64,000 nucleotides of DNA, taken from positions 4,590,501 to 4,654,500 of the forward strand of contig NC_047062.1 of assembly GCF_902459465.1 (NCBI RefSeq). The letters run 5' to 3'. The position numbers were made by a program, and so were the translations under genes. Below the pieces are notes generated by a model. The model had not been told where the DNA came from. It worked only from the letters and a program-made list of their open reading frames with translations, and did not search any database. Source of the DNA: Asterias rubens. Taxonomy: Eukaryota; Echinodermata; Asteroidea; Forcipulatida; Asteriidae. Positions 54,983 through 64,000 of this stretch are shown here, one piece after another (within the stretch, counting starts at the first letter, position 1; every line of letters begins with the position of its first letter).

Positions 54983-55957
54983 TCATCCTCGCAGTCCTGT
55001 TTCCACGGTTGCAACTGAGTTCTCGGTTGGTCTTCGTCTGAAAAATACCTGCATCACTGCCTTTTGAAACTGTTTGTACTTAAATGCGTAGATGACTGGA
55101 TTGATGCAGGAGTTGATCGCAACAAGAGCCACGGATACGATGTAGAGGGCACCAGAGAAATCCAGGTAAAGCCAGCCCAGATTGAAGAGCAGAAAGATGA
55201 TCTCGTTCGGAGTCCAACAGATGATGTAGGCCCCAACGACAACCAACAGGGTCTTGTATGTGTTGCTGCGGGCACGCTTGATGGGATCATCTTGTTGCTG
55301 GGCTGCGGGCGCATCGCTCCTGTCATCGGCGGCCGTGCGCCCCATCACGGGGACCACACGATTTGAGCTTCGTTTCAACTCAATGCTGATGTGGATGTAG
55401 GCGAAGATCATGAACAGAATAGGGATGAAGTAGTATATACCAATGATGAGTATGCCGAGTACGTTACCACCAGGGATGTTCACGGAGACGCAGTGGTCGT
55501 CAACGGGGGCGAAGATGGCGCTACCGTAAACCGCCACCAAGAAACCCATCAACCAGGCGAAGATGAGCATACACACCGGCACGGACTTCTTATAGCAGAA
55601 GAGTGGCCCATATTTAAAGGGAAACACGATGGCAAAGTACCGTTCGAAAGTCAGCATCGCTAGGTTGATTGTGGACGCTGAGTACAGGAGCCAGACGATG
55701 GAGTCGGAGATCCAGAGGTGGCACAACAAAGTACCGGCCAACCCTGGAGGTAAGGGGTCTGGTACGGGGACGTTGCTGCTCAGAAGAAGCAACAAACAAC
55801 CGAGAAAGTCCATGACCGCCTGGTTGAAGATGAACATGTTGGTTGTAGTGTGCATGGACTTGACCAAGAAGATAACAATGCAGACGAGTCCGTTGCCAAA
55901 TATCCCGATGAGTCCAACCAAAGTTTTGGAAACACGGAGAGCAATGATAGGCTCCAT
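54983..55957 (-). CDS. Class A (rhodopsin-like) G-protein-coupled receptor, orphan
   Basis: A single exon of 324 residues from the first in-frame ATG (55957); further upstream the frame has only non-ATG codons. Seven membrane segments with family landmarks: GNGLV (N22, TM1), NQAVMDF (D50, TM2), C79 at the top of TM3, FERYFAI (E105-Y107, a DRY variant), C156 in extracellular loop 2, CWTP (247-250, TM6) and NSCINPVIYAFKY (NPxxY 286-290, TM7). The third intracellular loop is basic with an Ala/Asp/Gln-rich stretch. The extracellular N-terminus is only about 8 residues with no sequon, so an upstream exon may be missing. The ligand cannot be assigned; the pattern fits the many intronless, lineage-expanded peptide-receptor-like GPCRs of echinoderms (inference). 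Confidence 0.9.
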   Translation of the reverse strand: MEPIIALRVSKTLVGLIGIFGNGLVCIVIFLVKSMHTTTNMFIFNQAVMDFLGCLLLLLSSNVPVPDPLPPGLAGTLLCHLWISDSIVWLLYSASTINLAMLTFERYFAIVFPFKYGPLFCYKKSVPVCMLIFAWLMGFLVAVYGSAIFAPVDDHCVSVNIPGGNVLGILIIGIYYFIPILFMIFAYIHISIELKRSSNRVVPVMGRTAADDRSDAPAAQQQDDPIKRARSNTYKTLLVVVGAYIICWTPNEIIFLLFNLGWLYLDFSGALYIVSVALVAINSCINPVIYAFKYKQFQKAVMQVFFRRRPTENSVATVETGLRG

Positions 55958-56966
55958 CGTGAAAAAAGGCAGATGAGGACTACCGTTATCTCGAGTCGAG
56001 CACGGGTGCACGTTCCAGAGGGGAAGAGAGTCTACCACTTTGTACAAATGACTACCTCTGGCACCTTATAAATGGCTCTCTAGAAAACAGCAGGTAAAAT
56101 GATATGCTTAAACAGTCAGCCACGAATATTACATTTGCATAACTGTGATTGTCATTACGTGATTGGGCATTTCACTCTGACGCAAGCGTTTTCAACATCA
56201 GTCTTTACTTCGTTTTCAACCAAGTAGCTAGATCTATGCGAAGCAATCAAAGCAACACAAATCATTTTACTTTATAGACATTTAGTTTGAGAAATCACAC
56301 AGTAGTTGACAAGTTCTCACGCCGACTCTCTTATACAAGTGACAATCAGACTAATTATCGCAGTGACGTATAAGAGTTAAATTCAAGGATATGACATTTC
56401 AAAAAACTAACAATCACATTTGTTGAAAAGGGAATATAATCAGAATTGTAGCATTCGGTAGGTTATGTTTATATCTGATGTTGGATTAGGTTTTTAGATT
56501 AGATTGATTGCGGTTGACGATTTTCTGCTGTTAACGGTGAATCACGTTTTACACAATATTCCTCTCTGCCCTTTTCTCTTATCTAAGATGGAACAAAACT
56601 TGAGGAGTTTTTCAAATGTTCCGTTCGGTTCATATGGCCTTGCACACCCAATCAGATTAGAAAAATAAGATGAATGGAAAATGTCATTAGTCAAACTGGT
56701 AACAAAGTTAGGCACCAAATTCACGACATCATCACGAAGAGTTTTCTTAGTTTGGTTATGGAGGTTGTTTTACTCAATCGTGGAGCCGTTGTAGAAATGA
56801 GTAAAGTGTTTAAATTATGTTATTTAGCGGATTATCTGATCTAGGATTTTGAAGGCCGGGAAAATCTCCTTCTTTTCGAATGTTGGCCGAGCATGTTCCA
56901 TTGATATAGTTTAATGTATGATACACAATATGCTTCCTTTTCTAAAGAGAGTGAAAAGCCACTTAT
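55958..56966. other. 5' flank of the GPCR gene, no other gene seen
   Basis: Probable promoter and 5' UTR of the GPCR (reading leftward). No further coding frame or repeat family recognised. Confidence 0.4.
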
Positions 56967-57669
56967 AGTCTAGGCGGATTTCTGGAAAAAGTTACTGATT
57001 GAGGCATTTTGGGGTAAAAGTGTGGAACCAGACTTTTTAACACATTTTTGGTGTGCTGAATCCGAAAAAAATGGTTCCCAAGCGAATTTTTGAGTTTTTG
57101 ACCATCTAATTTGCATAATCATATTTTTGACCTTTTTGAACCATTTTAAGCAAACCCCTGTAACCAGGCAAGCAAAAATGACGAGCGATGAGTCTGTACC
57201 TAGATGTAAAAGGTCACAGAATAGGATTGAAACATTTCCAAAGTAATAAGTGGTAATTAATAATCATAATATGCAAATTAGTGCCGCCATTACAGAAAAA
57301 TCATTTTTCTTCAATATCTCGGTAACTGGGAAAGCAAAGATGACAATTGAAGTGCTATACCCATGTTTTGAAGGTCTCACAAAACGATTACACATTTTAT
57401 GAAGTTATTATTAGTGGTAAGTAGTTTTAACAAAATATTTACAAATTAGTGGCAGCCATAGCAGAAAAATGAGATTTCTCCAATATCTCTGAAACTAGGC
57501 AAACAACCATGATAAAGAAATGTTTTTACCTATGTTCCGAGGGTCAGGTAATGCATGTAGTGTGTTCATTGGCAAGCCAGATGCTTATGCAAATGAGTTG
57601 GTACAGCTACACGTGCTTATTTTTGCAAATCAGCTAGTCTGACTACCAATCAATTTCATCATTCATCAC

Positions 57670-57860
57670 TTTTTGCTCAATCGATGCATCCCTACAATAG
57701 AGTTTTGCAAAACATTTAAATCTCTGATGCAGTTTTTGCTCAATCGATGCATCCCTACAATAGAGTTTTTGCAAAACATTTAAATCTCTGATGCAGTTTT
57801 TGCTCAATCGATGCATCCCTACAATAGAGTTTTTGCAAAACATTTAAATCTCTGATGCAG
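57670..57860. repeat. Three tandem 63-64 bp units
   Basis: TTTTTGCTCAATCGATGCAT through ACATTTAAATCTCTGATGCA repeats three times with a 1-base length change. Confidence 0.95.
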
Positions 57861-58360
57861 TTTTAGCAACGACAGTAAAGACAAACCCAGGAGAACTATC
57901 CTCTTCTAAACAGACTCCTACTGCTTGGTTTGATGCGCCAAACCCGGTTTTAAACTGATTGGCAGAAGTGTAATAGGCAATTTTAAATGGTGCCCAAAAA
58001 CCAGATCATTCCGAGTAGGTTAGGCTCGTCAGCTATAGTAGACAGGCCACCTAGGAGAAGAAAAACTCTGATCACACTTCCGGGTAGGTAGAACTCGTAA
58101 GCCTAGATTGGTAGTATACCTAGGAGAAGGACCTCTCTGACTTCAAACTCCGGTTTGCAGGTAGAGCTCGTTACGTAACTTAACGTACGTCCACATCCTA
58201 GTGCGGACGAGGGCAGCAACCAGGGTAGTCCTGAGAGGAGTGGTGCCCCCTCCCCCCCCCCCAAGTCTTATTATAGCCTGTAAAGGAAGCTAATGGTAAA
58301 TCTTATGGCAAAGCATTTACTTCAAGTCCCGAGAGTGGACAGGATCGATGCTGCGGACAG

Positions 58361-59380
58361 GTGTGCTGGCCAGGTCTTGGCCTGACAGAATGGCATTGCT
58401 CCACCCCCCCTTCCCAGAGGAGGCCATCCGACGACAGCCCAAAGTCCAATGTGATCTGCGATACAGGAGGCCGCTCATTATGGCTACCTTCAACAAACAC
58501 AGTGAGGAAGGATGCTAGGGTCAGGGATATGGACCACTGTGCAGTGATCTTGGCAGGAGTCATGAAGGGGATACCCTCCCCCCAATTCATTTTCATCATT
58601 GACTTCGCCCTCAGACGAGCTATCGGCAGACACAAGGTGGATCTTGGAATCACATTGATGCCAAGGAGATCGAGCCTCTATCCCGTAGTAGACATGCCCG
58701 ACCCTTGACTTTGCTGATGACATCAGTCTCTTCTTTAACACCACAGCCCAGGCACAAGAACTTCCACTCAATACTAGAAAGACAGGTGATACCATACAAC
58801 CTCTAAGACCATGCACCCCTGACCACATTAGAGGTTGAGCTTTGTCATTGTCCTGATGAGAGATGCTGAGGCAGAGAGACCACAGCAGAGTTGGCTGCCT
58901 GCATGATGGACAGGGAGGCTGAGAGACGCCGCCGGAGATCCCGACTGCCCGCGACATGATGATAGAGAGCATGGTCGTCCAGTTCACTTGCCGGTTGTCC
59001 TAAAGCATGGGCTTCTGCCAAGTCCACTTCACTTGCTGAAAAGTTTGAATAAGGAGATGATCTAACCAAGACAAACTTTGCTGAACCTACCAAAATGTCC
59101 TCCTAGAAAATGTCAATGAGCAAAACAAATTGTTAAGTCGGAGAGTGCCAGCAATGGGTATCACTGACCTCGACTGCACTGATGGCATTCTCTTCTACAT
59201 GGCGGACTTGGCACGAGAATTACCTGCAGCTCCAATTTAGCAGAGTATGACTTCATATAAGAGAAGTTAAGATGATAACTTAAGGAAGACCAAGGCGATG
59301 GCATACATCTCGAAAGACGATAAGGATAATGGCGCTTCCGTCATAGAGAAGTTCAAGTACGTTGGTGCCTTCATATGATT
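58361..59380 (+). pseudogene. Degraded LINE reverse transcriptase
   Basis: Pieces in different frames: FIIDFALRRAIGRHKVDLGI, then after a frameshift TLDFADDISLFFNTTAQAQE with the catalytic FADD motif (about 58706-58765), and later LRKTKAMAYIS and ASVIEKFKYVGAFI (about 59281-59380), the thumb region of RTE/Jockey-type elements. Frameshifts and stops make it non-functional. It lies inside the 56967-60506 inverted-repeat element. Confidence 0.8.
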
Positions 59381-59639
59381 GATTGAGCGACATAAAAGTG
59401 AGGAACTCTTTGGAATGGAAGGCCCTTCATTATGGCATTGGCGAGTGTGTGTGGAAGAGATCTGGTCTGACCAACAACACCAATATGTTATTTCTTTTTG
59501 TGGCTTCAATTGAGTCTGTACCTCTTTGATTTGATTCAAGGTGTAAACTATGAAAGATTGATGCTCTCTGTTACAATTTGGTGCGTACTGCCTATAAATC
59601 ATTATTTGGTGAAATGTTCACTGCTCCATACCTGAGCTT

Positions 59640-59840
59640 TCTGAGCCCATGTACAATGGATGGGAACATGGTGACTCAGAACCACAGCCCATACTGATGT
59701 CATTGAGTCAAATCCTTAAAAGTTACCTGCTGGAAGATACTTTGTGTTCATGCCAGAAGCATGGGTTTCAATGCACAGCAATGTGTGCATTTCAGCAACA
59801 GATTGGTGATGAAACTCGCTGTATGGCTACATGTTCCTAG
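59640..59840 (+). pseudogene. Transposon-derived Cys-rich remnant
   Basis: The frame reads MYNGWEHGDSEPQPILMSLS, then CSCQKHGFQCTAMCAF. This resembles the C.C...CS.RKHGL.C...C domain found at the end of many animal transposon ORFs. Several cysteines are missing; no intact ORF extends either side. Confidence 0.5.
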
Positions 59841-60538
59841 GCAACAGCAGTTCATTTTATACCCAACTTAATATGAGGGACTGGTGAGTGACGACACCAA
59901 TTGCTCTTTCGGCCTGTAATAGCATCAAGTAGTATTTCGGTGTAAAGTTAAGGGGTTTTAACATTAAGCATTCATTCATGAATTGTTATGAAATTCATTG
60001 GTAGTCATACTAGCTGATTTGCATAAATAAGCATTTCAAGCTATTTTACTCGCTCGTTTGCATAAAACGCATCTTGCTTATCATTGATTACGTTGGTTCA
60101 GCCTCGGAACATAGGAAAAACACTTCGTTTATCATGTTTGCTTGCCTAGCGACAGAGATATTGAAGAGAAATCATGTTTTTGTAATGGCGGCCACTAATT
60201 TGCATGTTCAAGAGTATTAATTAGCACTAATTACTTCTGAAATGTTTTAATCCTACTCTGTGACCTTCAACATCTAGGTACTGACGCATCACTTGTCATT
60301 TTTGACTGTCATGTTACAGAGATTTGCTTAAAATGGTTCAAAAAGGTCAAAAATATGATTATGCAAGTTAGATGGTCAAAAACTCAAAATTTCGCTTGGG
60401 AACCATTTTTTCGGAATCAGCACGCCTGAAATGTATTAAAAAGTCTGGTTCCCTGCTTTTACCCCAAAATGCCTCAATCACTCTTTTTCAGAAATCCGCC
60501 TAGACTAAAAGGCGGACATTAATACTCTTTCTTAAGAG

Positions 60539-60800
60539 TTAAAGGAACACGTTGCCTTGAATCGGTTTGAGTTGGTCTTTGAAAAGCGTTTCAAAACGTT
60601 TGTTATAAAATGCATGTGATTAGAAAGATATTTTAAAAGTAGAATACAATGATCCACACAAGTATCGATCGAATTGCTTTTCTTTTAGCTCGTCGACTAA
60701 CGCGGTCGGCCATTTTAACTGACCCCTAAATGGCCAACCGTGTTAGTTCGCAAAGTAAAAGAAAAACCACACAATTTCGAGGCAAATCTGTGTGGATCAC
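60539..60800. repeat. Foldback element family B, one arm plus core
   Basis: TTAAAGGAACACGTTGCCTT through the core (CGGTCGGCCATTTTAACTGA and AAATGGCCAACCG), then truncated after CTGTGTGGATCAC. Confidence 0.88.
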
Positions 60801-60894
60801 AAGGGTAAAACCATGGAGCTATATTATAAGTAGCTCTATGGGTAAAACGAAAATTAATATTATCTATCCCCGATGCAAATTATTTTAACATATA

Positions 60895-61282
60895 TTAAAG
60901 GCAGTGGACACTATTGGTAATTACTCAAAATAACTATTAGCATAAAAACCTTTCTTGGTTACAAGTAATAGGGAGAGGTTGACGGTATAAAATATTGTGA
61001 GAAACGGCACCCTCTGAAGTGCCATAGTTTCCGAGAAAGAATTAGTTTTCCACGAATTTGATTTCGAGACCTCAGATTTAGAACTTGAGGTCTCGAAATC
61101 AACCATCTAAACGCACACACCTTTGTGTGACAAGGGTGTTTTTTTCTTTCATTCGTATCTCGCAAGTTCGATGACCGATTGAGCTCAAATTTTCACAGGT
61201 TTGTTATTTTATGTATAGGTTGAGACACACCAACTATGAAGGCTAGTCTTTGACAATTACCAATAGTGTCCACTGCCTTTAA
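60895..61282 (-). repeat. MITE family A, complete copy
   Basis: Perfect family ends (TTAAAGGCAGTGGACACTA and its complement) and central palindrome at about 61056-61103. One of the best-preserved copies. Confidence 0.93.
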
Positions 61283-61544
61283 ACATGTTTGATATTTTTA
61301 ATCGCCATCTATGTGTCAACTATAGACCGAGACGTTGGCACAAAGTTGTAATTTTATGATCTTGATTCAATTTACTATTGATGTTATAATGAGCAGTCTA
61401 TGGTGAACCGCCTAGAAATCTTAGCTCATTTTCAAGTTGCGTCACATTTGCGACCTTTGTGACCACACAACCAGTAGACCAAGTTAATTTCCACCACTAT
61501 ATACTCTTGTGTACACTCGGGTAAACCATTAGAGTACACGTCGA
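61283..61544. other. No gene seen
   Basis: Short intergenic spacer between MITE A and foldback B. Confidence 0.4.
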
Positions 61545-61932
61545 TTTAAAGGGACAAGTTGCCTTGGATCGGACGAGTTGGTCTATAAAAAGCGTTTTGT
61601 AACCATTTGTTATAAAATGCATATGGTTGGAAAGATGTTTTAAAAGTAGAATACAATGATCCACACATTTATTTGCCTCGTAATTGCGGGGTTTTCCTTT
61701 AACTTTGCAAAGTAACATGGTCGGCCATTTATGGGAGTCAAAAATTTGACTCCCATAAATGGCCGACCGTGTTTGTCGACGAGATAAAAGAAAAACCACG
61801 CTACTTCGAGTGATACTTGTGTGGATCATCATTGTATTCTACTTTTAAAATATCTTTCCAACCATATGCATTTTATAACAAACGGTTATAAACGCTTTTC
61901 AAAGACGACCGATCCAAGGCAACGTGTTCCTT
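61545..61932. mobile_element. Foldback element family B, full-length copy
   Basis: Nearly one continuous palindrome: arm TTTAAAGGGACAAGTTGCCT to AGTAGAATACAATGATCCAC, core CGGCCATTTATGGGAGTCAA and complement, then the mirrored arm to GATCCAAGGCAACGTGTTCC. About 390 bp, no ORF. Reference copy for the family. Confidence 0.93.
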
Positions 61933-62139
61933 CGCACGCAGTGATGTTTTTACTCAGCTTTTTCGTTCCATCCGAAAAGTACCATTGCACGCTGGCAGCG
62001 TGCCAGCGTGCAATGGTACTTTTCGGATGGAACGAAAAAGCACGGCGAGTGACTCAGCGTGCAATGGTACTTTTATTTGCTATCACGTGACGGACAATCC
62101 TCCAATCAAATGGCAAGGATCTGCTTGGGTGTTATATAA
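61933..62139. repeat. Hairpin repeat family C, copy 2
   Basis: Matches 13689-13893 almost base for base, with an extra GTGCCAGC at the hairpin tip. It abuts the foldback B element with no gap. Confidence 0.92.
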
Positions 62140-63088
62140 TAGTGTTTAATTAACAACAGGAACCAAGAATATTATTTTTGCTTTCGTCATACACCAATGT
62201 GTACGGCTGAAACACAAATAAGAGACTTAATTAAAATGTAAATATACTAGTATGCATAGGCTTTTAATGTCTTAGAACGTAAGTAACGTTTTTTCTTCTT
62301 CAATAATGAGTCAATTCAATTAACAAACAATGTTCAACATCACAATAAACAATTCATTGCAAATAATGTTCTAAAAACGAAAGGCATGAAATATGCTAAT
62401 AATACTCATGGATTACATTCGCCCATACACATATACATCAAACATTAGTTGGCCAAATACCATACATTGATGAGCACAATATGGCAAAAACGCGTATACA
62501 TCACGCCCTACAGCCCCACAAATAGGCGTGATGTTCTCCAAATTGGCAAACAGGGTTCAATTTCGCAGAGCTGCTAAAGCACAAGTATCTAAGCACAATG
62601 GAAATTTAGATTAAGGTACCCAGCCAAAAGAACATTGCCTTTTTCCCCCCAGGAAATTTTTAAGCCATTTTTATTTTTTTCAAGAAGTTCTCAGAAACTG
62701 GGCCCCGGATTTGCATATTTCATAAAAAAAAGGTTTAAAGCACAAAAGGGCAGACCAGGCTAAAAACAGAACGTGAATAGAGATTGGGGGGGGGGGGAAA
62801 CTTGGCTCTCTCCAATCCTAGGCTTTGAACGACACATTTAGGCAATACTCCTTACTCTGTATACTGCACTTTGAAAATTGCAAAATAATTCAAAACTTTA
62901 AAACATTAACAAGAATAATATCAATTTGTAGCTTATTATATTTAAACAACAAAACAAACATGTTTTCAATTTGTAAATTCTTTTTGGGGTTGGTGATCAT
63001 CTCTCTATGGTTCTATGAATGGACAAAGATAATGATGCACCTAAATTTGATGCAACCAGCTGTCCAAGAAAGCCCAGCGCTACTTTAA
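62140..63088. other. No gene seen; family G piece inside
   Basis: About 62553-62706 is a diverged family G repeat (GGGTTCAATTTCGCAGAGCT to AAACTGGGCCCC). The rest is AT-rich with no convincing coding frame. Confidence 0.45.
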
Positions 63089-63462
63089 TTTAAAGTCATT
63101 GGACACTTTCGGTAAACAGTAATGTCCAAGGCCCACACTTCGTGTATCACAACTTTTATATAAAATAACAAACCTGTGATAATTTAGGCTCAATCGGTCA
63201 TCGGAGTCGGGAGAAAATAACGGGAAAACCCACCCTTGTTTCCGCACGTTTCGCCGTGTCTTGACATGTGTTTAAAATAAATCCGTAATTCTCGATATCG
63301 AGAATTGATGTTGTTTCAATGTTTTCTCAAAAAGTAAAGCATTTCATGGAACAATATTTCAAGAGAAGTCTTTCACCATTACCTTCTGTAAACCCTGTAA
63401 GTTATTTGTAAATCTGTGAACTTTTGTTTTTTTCTGTACCGAAAGTGTCCAATGGCTTTAAA
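63089..63462. mobile_element. MITE family I, copy 2 (inverted relative to copy 1)
   Basis: Starts TTTAAAGTCATTGGACACTT and ends GAAAGTGTCCAATGGCTTTA. The same central palindrome AATTCTCGATATCGAGAATT and the GTTTCCGCACGTTTCGCCGT box are present. Confidence 0.9.
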
Positions 63463-63678
63463 AAGAACAGAGTGTAGGTACATGTATATTGCGTATTACC
63501 TAAAGACTTAAGGAAAGAATCTTTCTTGAGGTATTGCTTCAAAAGCAATTCAACACTAAAATCCTTACAAATTCTCAAAGTGAAATAAAGGTATCAATAA
63601 TTTACAGTACCAATGTACAAATACAAATAGGGGAAGGGGGGGGAAGAAAAAAGGAGGGATTGTGATTGACGATGCCTG

Positions 63679-63778
63679 TCATAGGAAAGGAGACTTCCCA
63701 GGGCTATTGACTTTTCTTGAAGTGTCTTCAGAAAGTAATGCTTGAAATTCTTGAACCTTGTGGATGCTGCTAGAAAGC
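63679..63778 (-). CDS. Candidate terminal exon of a gene running off the window
   Basis: On -, a pyrimidine-rich acceptor (ATCTTTTTGCAG) is followed by about 100 bases encoding LSSSIHKVQEFQALLSEDTS, then RKVNSPGKSPFL and TGA. The composition is that of a real hydrophilic C-terminus rather than random frame, but I do not recognise the family. Upstream exons would lie beyond 64000. Confidence 0.3.
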
Positions 63779-64000
63779 CTGCAAAAAGATTTAAAGAGAA
63801 GAGTATTGAGATAGGCAACAAGGGATACAATGCTTGCTGAAAAATATAAATGCTGGAGAACATACACAATACTTTTCACTAAAATATAACATTTATTTCC
63901 ACATACGCACATGGAGGCATCATCCTAAAAGCAGAGGCTTGTGATGGATGCGCCCGTTACAACAATACTAAACAAAACAGGAGAAACAGCACTAAATTGT

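Larger units (their letters stand above)
56967..60506. mobile_element. 3.5 kb element with long terminal inverted repeats
   Basis: The left arm (56967 to about 57668) and right arm (about 59975 to 60506) are inverted copies starting AGTCTAGGCGGATTTCTG and continuing through CCAAGCGAA...TTTTTGACCATCTAA and GACTACCAATCAATTTCAT. The left arm is longer because of an internal reduplication (two ATTTGCAAATTAG-to-AATATCTC units). Between the arms are a tandem array and degraded reverse-transcriptase and Cys-rich coding fragments. No target-site duplication can be seen with confidence. Confidence 0.85.

Noticed and set aside
55958-56047. N-terminal extension of the GPCR by 30 residues
   Set aside because: The extension begins at TTG, not ATG; the first ATG in frame is at 55957.
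58490-58987. 165-codon frame on - overlapping the LINE fragment
   Set aside because: It lies opposite the RT-like motifs and has no ATG context or splice logic; shadow of retroelement sequence.
17490-61165. Recurring peptides such as [20 protein letters not shown] and LLSRKL in many places
   Set aside because: They are chance frames through the family A MITE, which explains their repeated appearance; no member is longer than about 100 codons.

Overview
The window is eukaryotic DNA: AT-rich, with split genes and GT-AG introns, and packed with short inverted-repeat transposons, decayed LINEs and long microsatellites. Nothing suggests bacterial or organellar DNA. Protein content (animal nAChR-like Cys-loop receptors, NAA30, COA6, LC8 dynein light chain, a C-type lectin, a rhodopsin-family GPCR) points to an invertebrate animal. 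The gene repertoire and repeat style suggest an echinoderm, probably a sea star; this is inference, not proof.

Layout. Positions 0.9-28.6 kb hold two closely related nicotinic-receptor-like genes arranged tail to tail. The left one is on + (exons 2-6 at 3839-8541, with a candidate non-homologous first exon at 856-943). The right one is on - (six exons, 28619 down to 17909, complete, 387 residues). Exon lengths and phases are identical in the two, and intronic landmarks match in mirror order, so this is an inverted duplication. Between them lies a one-exon C-type lectin (14309-14950) abutting a LINE 3' remnant. The right copy's intron 3 carries a 1.3 kb (CAAA)n/(CAGA)n microsatellite.

Positions 31.9-40.9 kb hold a head-to-head pair of housekeeping genes: COA6 (-, two exons, mitochondrial complex IV assembly) and NAA30 (+, four exons, catalytic subunit of NatC). 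About 1.7 kb between them probably contains both promoters. From 40.9 to 51.4 kb I see no convincing gene, only repeats, several of them nested palindromes. An intronless LC8 dynein light chain gene is at 51411-51689 (-) and a one-exon class A GPCR at 54983-55957 (-). From 57.0 to 60.5 kb is a 3.5 kb element with long terminal inverted repeats and broken reverse-transcriptase fragments. The last kilobase holds a possible terminal exon of a gene that runs off the window.

Repeats dominate the rest. About twenty copies of one roughly 390 bp MITE family (ends TTAAAGGCAGTGGACACTA and its complement, with a central palindrome) occur about once per 3 kb. At least six other palindromic families occur, several nested in one another. 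Apart from the two receptors and the COA6/NAA30 pair, I see no functional link among neighbouring genes. Exon boundaries, reading frames and motifs were read by eye; no alignment or database search was run.
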